A stretch of DNA of 64,000 nt from Tenebrio molitor (GCF_963966145.1 NC_091051.1:18600001-18664000); one strand, 5' to 3'. Shown: positions 30,731 through 43,665, counted from the stretch's first letter. Made by a program: numbers and translations. The notes: generated by a model from the sequence alone, not told the origin.

Positions 30731-33060
30731 ATTGACACAGAACATAAAACACAAAAAAGTGAAAATGTGGAGGCGAGACGCCGGTAATTATGTTGATAAG
30801 CACTGCACTATTACTTGATAGTATTATCCGTAATAGTGTATGTACTCCGGCAAAATTGCCGTGCCGCCGGGTGGAGGTGGGATACAAAAAATGATACGAT
30901 AAAATAGTTTAAATTTATTTCTTCTGTTTGGTGCGTAACTCTTTTCCTTGTTCCCTTTCTTCCTCTTCCTCCTATAAAGTTATAATTTCTCCGCCACACT
31001 TTGTGGTAAACCGCTTTAAATCTCTCTAACAATTGGATGAAACAACTTTATATGTCTAATCAGATAAAATGATAATCTTGTCTTGTTTTGGCAGGTAGTG
31101 AAGGGTTGGGGATTAGACTGCATTGCAGGGGTGGTAATTATCATCTGTACATTTAAAAAATATTTTTTTCTACAACCGTCAAAAAAACGTGACATCGTTA
31201 TCAAGTCGCAAAGTATGTAATTTTTGACAATCATTTTAGCATCCAAGGAAAATTTTACAAAAATTTATGTTGGGTCTCGTCTTCCTCTCTGGACTCGTGT
31301 CAGGTGGTTCTGGAGAAGCTCAAAGGGGGTTGTCAGCAAACAAATACTCAAGTAATTGAATATGTGTATTTCACAATAAAGGTAGATAAAGATAACAGAA
31401 ATCGAACTGGTCTCGTTGAGCGCTGCTTGAGGAAGAGACCGCGGTCCGGTCACAGAATAACTAACAATTGTTAGTTATTCTGTGGTCCGGTCTTGCACCG
31501 TCCAGCTGCGGTTCTCCCTCCTACAAGGGTAGGGGTGGTTCGCCCTGTGCCGCAAACACATACCACCCGCACTACTCCTACTAGTTAACACAGTTGCCTA
31601 ACCTACGTTTCTTAAAGCTAACATTTAAAAATTCAAAAATTTTAAAATGCGGTTGTAATTGGAAAAAATAGTGTTTGTATTTCGTGCGAAAGATGATTGT
31701 TTTGTTGGCGCATTCCAATAAGTTTGAAGTCTCGATCTGACGGTCTCGATCAAAAACTCATTCTCATGCTCCAACAAAAAACAATCATTTTGCGCACTTA
31801 ATACAAAAATAACTATTTATTCTAGTCATCCTTCCATTTTTGTTTTTTAGATGTATTTATTAGTTTTCAAACATATACGTATAGCAAAATTCAATCTGCA
31901 AACAGAGGAATGAAAAAGTTGAGAAATGACGTAAGAAACAAAAAGGAAACATTACAAAAAATTAATAGAAAATTATGAAAATGGAATACTCCCTAGAATA
32001 AATTTTGTACAAATAATTTCTTATCATAATAAACCTATGTTGTAATAATATTCCTGAGAGTAAACATTTTATTTTAATATTTAGTAAATATTCGTTTATC
32101 TTGCACTCAAAAAAGTAAAAATATACCTACCGCCTTCCTTAATCCTTCAACAATAAGCGGGAGCAACTCGTCTACAGATAACAGCTAAGTACCGACCACC
32201 TGTGGTGTAAACTGACCGCTGGGAGGAACTCGTCTACGTCCATAGCCAGAGCGCCAAGATTAGAGCCCGAGGCGCGCCGAGGGTTGTAAGGCGCGAAGGC
32301 TATAAGGGACTTCTTCACAGTGGTTTATATACTATTTTTTTCACTACTAGATACGTTAAAATCCTTTCTGATAATAATTATTAATGAAATTATTTTGTGG
32401 GATGCGACGGGTCCGAGTTGTCATTTCTTGACAGTTGGTATGAAAATCGTCTACGTTAACCAATGAAATAGACGACAATCTTTCGTTGCTAGGTGACGGT
32501 TGTTCCATTATGGTTAATAATGAAAAATTATTTACATACCTGTCACTGAGCCAACGTAGAAAAACGAAACTTGTCAGTGTTCTATGACAACCGATAACGC
32601 TAGACTTTATTACTACTAGTGAAAAAACAAAATGATGTACCTATAGTACTTTGAAATGTATACAATTTTTAACATCATACATAGGTAAAACCACTTTTTA
32701 ACAAGTAGCGAAACAAAAGTCTTGAAAAAAACTGTTTTGTAATATAAGTCGAAAAATGCCAAGGAAAAGAAACATGAATACGAGGTGGTGCGTTCACAAT
32801 CGACTCTTCGACGCCAACTTTAAGGATACATTTAAATGAACGCCAATATTATTTACTGTATTGTTGTGTAGTACTGTTTAATAATAGCTAAATAGTGCAT
32901 TATTTTAACTGTTGCCATAGGCATTTGCATGGTAAAACTTATACGCCCTGTTAACTTTTGTTCAGATGAAAATATTCAAACCATTTTTGGAACAAAGTTG
33001 GAAGATTTTTTAAACTATCGGATAGATCACAATTCAATATCCTAAACTGTCGAAAAAGTT
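30731..33060. other. Intergenic repeat-rich DNA
   Basis: No gene recognised. It contains a GC-richer block at 31260-31560 with a perfect palindrome, a foldback at about 31675-31805 (TTCGTGCGAAAGATGATTGT against ACAATCATTTTGCGCAC), and a CG-rich foldback at about 32225-32345. Confidence 0.4.
31451..31484. repeat. Perfect 34-bp palindrome with flanking 8-bp direct repeat
   Basis: CACAGAATAACTAACAA is followed directly by its exact inverse. GGTCCGGT lies immediately on each side (31443-31450 and 31484-31491, sharing one G with the palindrome). Confidence 0.9.
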
Positions 33061-33068
33061 CTGAAATA
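32935..33068. repeat. Direct repeat, copy A (pair with 33737-33876)
   Basis: Both copies contain GTTAACTTTTGTTC, GAAAATATTCAAACC and AACAAAGTTGGAAGATTTTT, in the same orientation about 800 bp apart, with a few substitutions. Confidence 0.85.
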
Positions 33069-33195
33069 GTATATTATGCACCGAAGGAGTGAAGTGGATG
33101 ATTTTTATCCGAGGTGCAGTTTGTAGCCCGACGGTTCTACAAAGTACTGAGAGTAAAAATCATTCACTTCCGAGGTCCATATACTATTTTTTGCA
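33062..33195. repeat. Foldback repeat
   Basis: The arms AGTATATTATGCACCGAAGG and GAGGTCCATATACTATTTT, with inner arms around GAAGTGGATGATTTTTA, enclose a loop with GTAGCCCGACGGTTCTAC. Confidence 0.65.
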
Positions 33196-33736
33196 CGACT
33201 CACCGATGTTAATAGAAAAATAATTTGCAAATTATCACTAACTGTCAAGCTAAAATTAATTGTCATGTTGACAGTTAAAAATAATTTTTAACCTTTCGGC
33301 TTTTTTCAATTAAAATTTTTGGATTTGTGTAAATATAGTATCTAATTATTGAATGGTTCAAATTGTATCTTGATTTCATTGCTTATGCCGCCCCCTTACG
33401 GTGCCACCTGATGCGGCCGCCTCTCTGCATCATAGCACGGCACGGCCCTGCGTCTTCCTACAATTCCTACAAAAATTGTCCCCAGAAAAAAAGTTAAAGG
33501 GACGCCACTGGAAAGAGTCGGCTCATCTTTTATTAGGTCTACAGAAAAGTGCGGTCGTAACCACTTTTTTGAAGAGTGCTCCCTCCATATCCCTCTACGG
33601 GTCCTTTTGTGCCTTTATTTGGTTTAAAAATATTGATATTGAAAAAATGCTGTTGCAAATGACAAGTCGTTTTTTGCAACTTGAGTCAACTATACAGTGA
33701 GTTTTTTTTAAGACTGGCCATAGGGTTTTACATGCT

Positions 33737-33876
33737 AATTTTTCAACCCCCTGTTAACTTTTGTTCTGATGAAAATATTCAAACCATTTTTGGAACAAAG
33801 TTGGAAGATTTTTCAAACTATCGGATAGATTACAATTCAATATCCCAAACTGTTGAAAAAGTTGTGAAAAAAATAT
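33737..33876. repeat. Direct repeat, copy B
   Basis: See 32935-33068. It continues on the right into a repeat that reappears near 12900 and 20950 (GATTTTGATAAATG, GACAAGTT and GGCCTTTAAAACGCTCGTTT-type blocks). Confidence 0.8.
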
Positions 33877-34239
33877 TTTTTAGCGCGCCGAAAGCATCCA
33901 AAAGTGGAAATCGTCAGGTGCTAGTTGAGCCGACAATGGCGCTACTCTGGCGGCCGCTCGACGTACTATTATTTCGGCGCCCTGAAAATATTTTTTTATT
34001 CGACACTGTCAGGATTTGAGAATTTTCTCCTATGCGAACGGATTTTGATAAATGTCACCACTTGTCAAAACGAAACTTCAAGCTAATTTTAAAGATTTTA
34101 AGCGATTTGGAGCCTTTAAGGGGCTCGTCGAACAAAAAAACGTTGTATTCAACTCGTTCATGTATAAATTAGGCTTTTTTGGCTCTCGTGGGCCTTTAAA
34201 ACGCTCGTTTCACTCTCGTTTTAAACTGCCCCACTCGTA

Positions 34240-37200
34240 CTATTGCGATCAAAAAATTTTGGACACTAATGTCATCGTGCTGTCATACATTCTAAAACGA
34301 CCCTTATGTAAAGTCCATTCATTTTGTATTGAACTTTGACGTTTTCGAGTTATGTTGGTATCCGAATATTTAGGAAATTTTTGACCATGAGGTTTTATGT
34401 CACTAAGTTTTCAAAATCTGACATGCGCTGTCAGATCAAACTTTGAATTCAAAATTAAAGCAATAAAAATCACGCAACTATCAAATATATTTATAATATT
34501 TCGAACATACTCGTATTATAATGGCTGAAAGAAAAAAGAAAATGTTATTGACGGCTGCCTTAAAAACAGCCCTTATTAATTGCTTTGACGAGTTGAAGAT
34601 TGCGTACCCAAATTATCCCGTTCCTGTCCTGCATGAAAAACTATCCCGTATTTTTTCGGTAAAAATGAATACTCCTCTAATAATTAATTTGTCATATCAA
34701 CTACCTCTCCCATGTAGGTCGCGGTTAGTACAGTTAAACGAATAATAAGAGCCCATGAAAATGGTCAGGAACTGACCGATTCCAAACCACCACCTCGCAA
34801 AAAAAGTGAAATTCATACAAATGTATATTTTAAAGAAGAGTTGTCGAGAAAAATGTATTCTTTCCATAAAGAAAACAGGCACTTTACACTTGATGATTTA
34901 TTAAATTTCGCCAAAGAAGAGTTAAATTACACTTTGAGTCGAACTACACTGTATAAAATATTAAGGTCTATGGGGTTCAAGTATAAAAAAGTAAACGAGA
35001 GGAAAATCTTAGTGGAAAGTAAATTCCTTATTTCCAAAAAAATTTGTTTCCTTAAAAAATATTTACAATATTTAGAATATGACAATGTCCATTTTATATA
35101 CCTTGATGAAACATGGATTTACCAAAACGGAAGTCAGGTCCGTTTATGGGTTCATGATGTTGACAAAAAGGCAAATCCTTCCAAAATACCAACGGAAGGA
35201 AAAAGATTTACAGTTCTCCACGCCGGTCATAAAGGTGGCTTCCTGGAAGGGTGTAGTTATCTTTTAGACAGCAACATAGAACACCGGGATTACCATCGCA
35301 CGATGAACGGTCAATTATTCCAGACTTGGGTTGAACAACAACTAATACCCGCCTTAGACAAGATAAATACGAAAGTTGTTGTTATTATGGATAACGCTCC
35401 GTACCACTCCATGGTTGCAGATAAATTACCTACATTGAAATCTACAAAGGGTCAACTACAGGAGTGGCTAACAAAAAAAAAACATTGCATACGATGAGTC
35501 AATGACAAAAAAGAATATTTGGAATATAATAAAACCACACCTGGATGCCGCTAAGATTACAAGGAGGTATGTCATCGACGAGATTTTGGCAAAAAAAGGT
35601 CATGATGTCTTACGTCTACCCCCATACCATTGCCAATACAATCCGATCGAAATGGTATGGGGGTTCTGTAAAATGTTTTATAACAAAAACATTAGATCAC
35701 AACCTGCTTGCAAAAATAGGGTGTCTAGATTGTGGCAAGAAGCGTTAGTAAACTATACACCTGAGATGTGGGCAAACAGTGTTCAACATTGCGAGAACCT
35801 GATTAAAAGTGATTGGAATAAAATGATGGGCAATTTTCCAATAAAAGATATGCCACCAATCATCGTAAATTTGGCAGAATCATCTGATGATTCAAATTCA
35901 GACATCAGCGTTGTGTCGCTCTCCAATGAAAAACGTCAAAAATATGATGATCTCCACTTAGACCAAACTCCATTAGATTCAGATAGTGATGAGACAACTG
36001 AAAGAATATTCATTGAAGTAGTTTAAATGTTAATTTTGTTCCCACTTGTTTGTTCATAGTTCCTAGTACATGTCACTTGGCAAATAAATAGGATGTTTTT
36101 CTTCAATGCATTTTATTCAGAAAATGGTTCTTTTATACTAAATGAAGTATTCTTAGGATCCTTTGTAAATTCTCCCTTTCAGTTATGCCCTTCGAAACAG
36201 TAGTAGTATGTTTTTGTCTTATGACCCATTATCTACCTTCACCATCAATATCACATATAGCTCCAGTTTTCTTCTTCAGGAGCATTATGGCAACTATGTA
36301 GTCCAAGATAATGTCTCATCCAATGGCAGTTTTCACTTGCATACCCTGCATTCTCTGTTTCATATTCTGGATTAACTTATTAAAACATCCATGTCCATTT
36401 AGTGCCTGGATCAGATGAAAATACATTTCCCTACACTTTCTTTTTGTCCAAATCTCAATGTTGGGTATCAAGAGCCATTCCGCTTAGCACCCTCCATTCT
36501 GCTTGTCAGCATCCTGCAGTTGTCCTCATATTCTCGTCTGTCGGGGTTCTCAAGATTCCCTCTTGTCCGCTACAATATTTCCTTGTTCGTGATATAATTC
36601 TCGCCATGCACAAGATACTTACTTGCCTTGAAGAGTGTCATGTCTCATGTAATAGGTATGTATGTTGTACATGCTATGTTATTAAATCATTACCAAAACA
36701 ACTACTGTTTCCATGTACACTCAAGGGCCATGAGTTTATTTATTGTAATTTTCAACCATAAATGCATGTAACAATAATTATAAATTATTGAATTCTGTAA
36801 CCAAACATCTCACAACAACACACGGTCCACGCGGTGTCACGCACAGGTGTCACGGTTTCGTTTAACCGTTAAACTGATTTGATGTTTACATGTCAATTGT
36901 CAAAAAATTTAGTTACTAAATCGGGACGTTTAGTGACTGTAAACAGGCAAAATATTTCGAAGTCAGAATCACATGATTGAAAAAAATTATAATTTGACCT
37001 TGAAAAGTTCAATACAAAATGAATGGACTTTATTAATAACCTCAATTTTGAAAATGTTAATGTCAGATTTACCGAGAAAATATTCAAAAAGTTGTAAAAA
37101 TCAGACAAATGGAATAGAACGAGGTTTTAATTAATAAAAAATATAAAACAAATACCCAAATGTACTCGCATATTAAAAAAATTATAGTTTAAATAGGTGT

Positions 37201-37311
37201 CAAATTGACAACAATTTCATCTTTCATGTGACAGTTTCAATAAAGCATGATTTAGAGTAATTTTTTTAATGTGACAGAAGTTTGATGTCCAAAATTTTAT
37301 GATCGTAATAG
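34240..37311 (+). mobile_element. Near-intact Tc1/mariner-superfamily transposon, 3.07 kb
   Basis: The ends CTATTGCGATCAAAAAATTT and CTATTACGATCATAAAATTT (inward) have TA on both sides (34238-34239, 37312-37313). A second inverted block, AAAGTCCATTCATTTTGTAT, lies near 34312 and, inverted, near 37030. Removing the element rejoins a repeat (CCACTCG, TA, CCAAAAAA) that occurs uninterrupted near 21060. It carries the transposase gene at 34521-36026. The 3' third (36027-37311) has no recognised gene. Confidence 0.88.
34521..36026 (+). pseudogene. Tc1/mariner-superfamily transposase with one intron and one frameshift
   Basis: Exon 1 (34521-34658) encodes MAERKKKMLLTAALKTALIN and ends at a GTAAAA donor. 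A 59-nt intron ends in GTAG at 34717. Exon 2 starts at 34718 in phase (VAVSTVKRIIRAHENGQELT). The frame breaks in a run of ten A near 35470-35485; without the extra base it would continue (NIAYDESMTKKNIW) to the stop at 36026, about 481 aa in all. The N-terminal helix-turn-helix region is followed by the DDE-type core: IYLDETWIYQNG (first Asp), VVVIMDNAPYHS (second Asp), LPPYHCQYNPIEMVWG (Glu). An acidic, Ser-rich tail (SSDDSNSDISVVS) ends the protein. It cuts and pastes its own element. The homopolymer break could be a sequencing error, in which case the copy may be active. It is not a host gene. Confidence 0.85.
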
Positions 37312-37312
37312 T

Positions 37313-37540
37313 ACCAAAAAACCCCAATTTACACAAGAACTCGTCAAATAATAGTTATTTGGATCACTAGTCCAGAAAATTATATTTGCGAGTGAGTAGT
37401 AGCCAAGGCGCCTAGCCGAGGCGAGCAACACGAGCACTCGCAAAACATTTTTCATGCCGCCGGCCGTTATCGACGGTTTTACATGATTCAAAATCCGCCG
37501 GGAACGTAAAATTCCCGGCCTAGTACACAAAAGTGACCTT
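37313..37540. repeat. Flank of the transposon: split foldback repeat
   Basis: Coordinates run 37313-37540. The segment resumes the repeat broken by the transposon (ACCAAAAAACCCCAATTTAC) and includes a CG-rich centre (CCTAGCCGAGGCGAGC) near 37410. It ends at the LINE border near 37540. Confidence 0.5.
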
Positions 37541-37542
37541 GA

Positions 37543-40500
37543 CTAAAAATTCGCAATAACCCTAACAGCCCTTCTTTGCAACCGGAAAATTCTGTACAGA
37601 GTACCTGAGTGACCCCAGATTAAAATACCGTATTCAATATGGCAATGCACTAATGCAAAATGTGCTATTCTAAGACTTTGGAGAGGAAGATTGTTAGCTA
37701 GATTACATAATAGATATATATTTCTAGATATTTTTGAAGCCATTTGTTCACCGTGTCCATTCCAGGTTAACTCCATATCGACATATATTCCTAAATATTT
37801 TGTTTGTTCTGAGTATACTACTCCTCCAACAAATTGTTTTAAAGTAAACATCATATGTACAGTTTTATCTTTGTTTAAATTTAGTCGATTTGACAGGAAC
37901 CATTCTTCAGTTAATGAAATACTATAATTTTTTTTAAGTAAAAGATTCTCCATGGATATTTCCGCATTGCTCACAGTAGTGTCATCGGCAAACAATGTAA
38001 TATCAGCACACGAAACATAAGAAGATAGATCGTTAATATAAATTGAAAACAAAATCGGGCCAAGGATAGAACCTTGTGGCACCCCATAAACAATGCGTGA
38101 AAAATCAGATAATACTTCGTTTATTCTAACACACTGACTGCGGTCACTCAAATATGATAAAATTAATCGTGTACTCGACGGATGAAAATTATACGTATAG
38201 AGTTTCCTCAATAGGATATCATGTGACACACAATCGAAAGCCTTGCTCAAGTCCAGGAAAGATGTTGAATAATATTCTTTACGTTCAAAACAGTCTATTA
38301 TTTTCTCTACTAAATTAGTAACTGCTTTTACGGTGGAAGATCCTGTACGAAAACCAAATTGCTGAGGAGACAATAAATTGTTATCATGCAAAAAATTTAA
38401 AATTTGTTCAAATAATAATTTTTCAAAAATTTTTGATATAGCGGGCAAGAGAGAAATAGGTCTATAGTTATTCATATCAGCTGGATTTCCTTTTTTATGC
38501 AGTGGAATGACAACGGCCTTTTTTAAGCAATTAGGAAAAATATCTTTTGAATGAATATTACGTAACTTGGTGATTGCATCCCGTACTTGAACTTCCGATA
38601 CCCCTTTAAAACAAAAAATATTATTTGTACATACTATTCTCATTAGTCATAATAGAAATCGGATCTCTGCTTCCACTGGGTAATGAATTAATGATATTTT
38701 CAGCAACTCTCGAAAAAAATTTATTAAAATCATTGGGATTTATCTCACAATTGTTGTGTTTGTTCTTTGATGTTCGATTATTGTTGATAAGGTTCCATAG
38801 GACTCTGGGATTGTTTTTATTATCAGAAATAAACTTGGCATTTGCTTCAATTTTAGTATCTCTAATAGCTAACGCTTCTTATAATCTGTTAGAAGAGATT
38901 TCAATTCCGGAGTCCAATGTAAATTATAAGCGTCACATATAAGACCTAGTGTATTACGCATCTTATCTAGTACAGGTGTAAACCACTTCACAGAAGTGTT
39001 AGATCTGGAACCAGTTTTACTCTAGTAGGGAATTTAACATGCGAATATAGACCATAACTTTGAAGTAAATCAGAAAACGATTGTGCATATTTGTTGTTAG
39101 TATTAAAGTGCATGTTAAAATCCCCTCCAATTATTAGATTTTTATTTTTATAATCGATTTTACCCAAAAGCTTGTGCATAGTTTCAATAAACATGTTAAA
39201 GTCACCCAGAGGCGACCTATACACCGTAATGATGTACACATCTAATGAAGGAATAAATGTCCCTACCAATTCACAGTCTATTTCTATGGATAAATTTTTA
39301 ACAGTAGGAAGAGGTATACATTCAAAACTGGAGTTAACAAACTGTATTACTCCTCCATGGATGTGATTTTTTCGAGCAAAGTATTCAGCTACTGAATAAC
39401 TACCTACTGTAAAACAACTCGCCTCAGACTCAACCAGCCAGTGTTCTTTGAGACATAAAACATCAAATTTATTAGTTTCTAATACAACCTCAAGTTCCTG
39501 AATTTTATTTCTTAAACACTGGATGTTCAAAAAAAGGATACCTGTTTTTACAACACTGCAACACTTTTATTGCTACATGGAGTAGTGCGTTTTGCTTTTA
39601 CTAACTGACACTTGTTTTTTATATACTTCACATGAGTAATTGAATCGCGAATGATCAACTTTCAAATTTAAATTGTTGGATTTGTTCCTCGCAACAATTC
39701 AAACATTTACAAACATGTTCTTTGCACTTTTCACTAGTGTGATTAAATCCTCCGCATTTAAAACACCGTAAAACATTTACGTGTTCATAAACTTTACAGA
39801 TATTCCATCCGATACACACAGATTTCATTTTCATAAAGTCGGCGAAAGTAAGAGGATCAACTTCGATAATTGCTAAGTAATTTTTTTTCATTTTCTTGCA
39901 GGTAATCACTTAATCAGTTTAAAAGTACCGCTGATGTTTTTAAGAGATAAATTCTGTTGAATTAAGCAGTTTCTCAGATTTTCCTCGTTGAGTTCCTCGC
40001 TAAAACCTACAATTTTGATTTTTGGGTTGTATAGGATTGTTTTCTTAACATTGTACGCATCTCCAAGTTTTTTTTTTGCCTCAGTCTCCAATTTAATCCT
40101 TTTATCAGCATTGTTGCATGCGACTGAAATTCCTCCATTTTTGAGATGCTTAATCTTTGTTATTCCTACTCCAACTTCAGCTAAATTAATTTGTTCTTTT
40201 AAATTTTTCATAGTAGAAAGAGAGTCTTGAAGAACCTTTGGTTGAAGAATTACTACATCCTTGAATTGTTTAGCAATTTCGCTGTAAGTTTTTGGCGAAG
40301 ATATTGACGGCAATAACCCAGTTCAGCTCATTAAACTTCTGACTAACGTGTATGTTTATATCATTTTTTAGCGAAGAGAAGTACTCCGTTAAATCACCCT
40401 TATATTTATCTGTAATCGTTTTTATAACGGTGATATCAGTACGATTTTCCTTCAACTCGGAACTGTTATCGCAATTTTTTAACTTATTAATCTCCATTGC

Positions 40501-40893
40501 GAGGGCTTCGATTTCGGAGCTTTGAAAGGTCTCCTCGACGCAACTTATCTGCCTGCAGTGTTCCTCGCACAACATCATGCTGTCGGTTATCACACAAAAC
40601 TTTTTACCCTTGCCAACTAATATTTGAAAACATCTTTCGTGATATATCTCATTACATTTTGCACACTTAACTGATGCATGTAACACTTTTCGCCTGCATT
40701 TTCTGCACTTTTCATTACTTTGTGCGGAGCTCGAGTCGGAATCGTCATCCCGCCCAGGCGACATGGCGAATAGGGGGTAGAGGATTACGATCCTGTCCTG
40801 TTCCGTACCTAAATACGGAGATAAAATGAAATTTTGTGTTGGAAAGACAAGTCCTACAATGCCAAATCTGAATTGGCTTTGGCTGCACTGCAA
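37543..40893 (-). pseudogene. Jockey-like LINE, decayed, ORF1 and ORF2 recognisable
   Basis: From 5' to 3' on the minus strand: ORF1 (about 40893-39655) with a PHD-like zinc finger (CRKCRRKVLHASVKCAKCNE, then IYHERCF), a Leu/Lys-rich stretch, an RNA-binding-like region (KIVGFSEELNEENLRNCLIQ) and a zinc knuckle (RCFKCGGFNHTSEKC). ORF2 begins with an apurinic-type endonuclease (39530-38988: NIQCLRNKIQELEVVL, KEHWL, IIGGDFNMHF). A linker follows in shifted frames (38990-38643). The reverse transcriptase (38643-37543) has NYRPISLLPAISKIFEKLLF, STSFLDLSKAFDCVSHDIL, VPQGSILGPILFSIYINDL and LFADDTTV. About 60 residues are missing just before IFPNCLKKAVVIPLHK, and stops or frameshifts separate the parts. 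The 3' end is cut off after RLQRRAVRVIANF. It is dead. Confidence 0.88.
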
Positions 40894-42339
40894 ACTGTTG
40901 GTTCATTCCATTTTATTATTTATTAGCTGACCCGACAGACGTTGTCTTGTACAATCCAAATTTCAGCAAATTAGTTTGTGATGATGATTTATTTTCTTCC
41001 ATTAAATTTGAAATTACAATGAATCTCAAGGTGTTTTATTTACATTTCGATTGCAAGATCGATGTTCAAGTGAACAATCCGATAGCGAAATAAATTGGTA
41101 TAGAAATAAAACAACTACTATTTGTTGGACAGATCGCGAAACAACACAAAAGTAAAAACGGATGTAATTTTAATTTAGGGTGGAATGCGTTTTTCCAGAT
41201 TTTTCTCTAAATTTTCCAAAAACATTTTTTCAATTGAGTTATTTCCATCCCGGGAACAAACCGAACAAAAAAAAAGAATCAATCACAAATGTCGTCAGTT
41301 ATGATCGAAAGTGCATAAAAAAATTATAATTTTTGAAGTTTGTCCGAATTTTCCGGCTTTCCTTTGTATTTCTCCCATTTTTTTTTAACAAAAGGAACAT
41401 TAAATTTTAAAAAATTAAAAATATTGAGCTAAGAATTAGTTTTATTATTTTTTGTAGGTACATAATATACCTACAATTTGATCGTATAGGACATTTTTCT
41501 GACTTTGAACGCCCGACTAATAAAACTATAATATTCACCAAACACAGGGAGCCGCATTGTGTAGTTGTATTTTGCCAAAGTATTACGATTAAATCTGCAT
41601 TTACTCCCTGCAGATGAGGGAATGAATATTAGTTCTGAGTTTCTACCTGATTTGTCAAGAATTATGAATGAGACAAAAATGACCCTTATGGCAAAATATT
41701 TTTAAGGTAAAATTACAATGAAATGGTTGGTTTCATCTTGTGTCCCTTCGGTGAATAATTGAACATTATCGGTTTATTAGTCGGGTTTTTAGAGTCAGAT
41801 AAATTTGCTATAGATAAAGTATAGGATTATAGGTACTGGCAAGTAACGATTTTTATTCTTTACTTATTCTGTACTTGCTCATGTAATAATACTACTAGAG
41901 GTCGCCCAGCGGTCGAAATTCGACCGTTTTCATTAAATTTTTAAGTTTGAATGTTACTGAGGTTTTTTTTATCAAAGAGTATACCTCTATAATTATCGCA
42001 TATAATTTTTTTGAATTTTGTTCTATTACGTCAGCTGCGAGCGTTTACAGATACGTCATTATGCACTAATTTTCGAGTTATTTGGAAAAAAAGAACGATA
42101 GGAAAAATGAGGTATGGTTTGGCTATGCCATATTTAAAAAACAATAACGCGTTTTTTGACATTTCGTTAGGTTTTTTATTGCTATACTGGTCAAGTTAAT
42201 TTGCCTATCTTTTTCAAATTATATAAAATTGAAATTAAAAATTAATACTAAAAATGAAAAATGAAATAAAGAACACGTGTTTCGTATTTTTTATACCTAT
42301 ATTTTTTATTGAAACAAAAAAACCGGGCGGTTAAAAAAA
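40894..42339. other. Intergenic DNA, probably further element remains
   Basis: The sequences TTAGCTGACCCGACAGACGT (40924) and CTAGAGGTCGCCCAGCGGTC (41895) look like conserved element ends, but I could not define one element or find a protein between them. Confidence 0.4.
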
Positions 42340-42712
42340 TTAAATGTCCATTGAACTTAAAATAAAATTTCATCGTTTGCTAAATGCCCTTGGCCTTGGC
42401 CGATTTTATAATATAAAATCTCAAACCATTGATTGATGATCGAACGCTACTTGCTGCGACGTACTCGTACAATTAAAACTGGCTGCGTCAATAAAATTGC
42501 AATTTTTTTGAATGTTTGTTTTTGAGACTTATTTATTGTCATCGCAAATGCAGCTATAATTGGAAATTGACTTCTTTGAAAATTAAATGGTAAATGGTTC
42601 CAGTTAAAACTTCGCAATCAATAGCATTGCGATGCATAAACTTGATGCGTATTCTTGTTCCATAGACTAATGCTTCCTTTGTATTTAAGTTTCTGATCGG
42701 TAAAATGTGCAA
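42340..42712 (-). pseudogene. Helitron (PIF1-like) helicase C-terminal fragment
   Basis: Minus-strand frames read, in order, RNLNTKEALVYGTRIRIKFM and HRNAIDCEVLTGT (42712 to about 42600), then FQRSQFPIIAAFAMTINKSQ and KQTFKKIAILLTQPV, then LYEYVAASSVRSSIN and AKAKGHLANDEIL. FAMTINKSQxQTF and LYVAxSRVRS are motifs of the C-terminal helicase domain of Helitron Rep-Hel proteins. At least three frame changes separate the pieces, so this is an old relic. No Helitron terminus (TC start, CTRR end) was identified. Confidence 0.77.
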
Positions 42713-42936
42713 TTAACTTTCAATACTAACTTATGTGGTGGCAAACTACTAAAAGTCAAAGAGTTTTGTATTTCACTCCGAAGAGTTTTTTTTATGAATA
42801 ATCTAAATAAACTTCCTCTTGGAGTGGATTTCACTGTGAGGGGATTAAATCAATTACAAATCACCCACTCCGCATTCGCCCCAAATTCACTCCGCATTTA
42901 CTCCGCTAATTTTTTACAGTGTATGAACGTAATACA

Positions 42937-43665
42937 CAGGTGTCCCCGAAAAAGAATTTGAATCCATAACTTCTTTATTTTTCGGAGGATTTTAATTATT
43001 TGTACACCAAATTAAATGGCCCTAAATAGGCTACAAAAAGCCCTAATAAATTCACATATAGGTCCAAGGACTTCAGGGCTAAACTGTAAAAATATTTTTT
43101 TACAAATGCGAACACATAATTTTTTTAACACTTCTGATAGAGATTTTTTATTCTAAAAAGAACAGTGTATCACAAGTGTACACTTACTTGCCCATAAACC
43201 AAAAAAAAAGTTAAAAAATGCTACTATCGTCGATGCTTAAACTGCGCTCTGTACGTGCAATCCTAAATGTTATTTTATTACATATTTGTCATTTGTGTTT
43301 CCAACTAACTTAATTTGGTTAATTTATTACATTGTAACGCAATGAATTTTGATAGCTTTTCGTGCTCGTCACTTGTTTCAAAATGTAGTGTTATTTTTAA
43401 ATTTTTTTTTCTTATATGAGGTTACACATGTCATACATTGTTGTTTTCAGAATAAAAATGTCTATCAGAATTACTAAAAAAAAGTATATGTCCGTATCTG
43501 AAAAAAATATTTTGATAGTTTAACCTATAAGCGCTTTGGGTTTTACGTGAATTTAGTACGCCATTTTGTAGCTTATTCACAACCATTTAATTTGGTGTAT
43601 ATATAACTGAAATCCTCCGATAAATAAGGGAGCTATGGATTTGTCCCCTTTTTTGGGGACGCCCT
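42937..43665. mobile_element. Inverted-repeat element with about 85-bp arms
   Basis: The left end CAGGTGTCCCCGAAAAAG and right end CAGGGCGTCCCCAAAAAA (inward) share inner arms with TTATTTTTCGGAGGATTT-like and ACACCAAATTAAATGG blocks. It is 729 bp. No transposase seen. Confidence 0.75.

Noticed and set aside
36402..36761. Plus-strand ORF of 119 codons in the 3' part of the Tc1/mariner element
   Set aside because: No motif or homology. It lies in a non-coding stretch of the transposon.
40924..41915. A single element bounded by TTAGCTGACCCGACAGACGT and CTAGAGGTCGCCCAGCGGTC
   Set aside because: The two look like conserved termini, but no inverted repeat, target duplication or protein links them, so no element was called.
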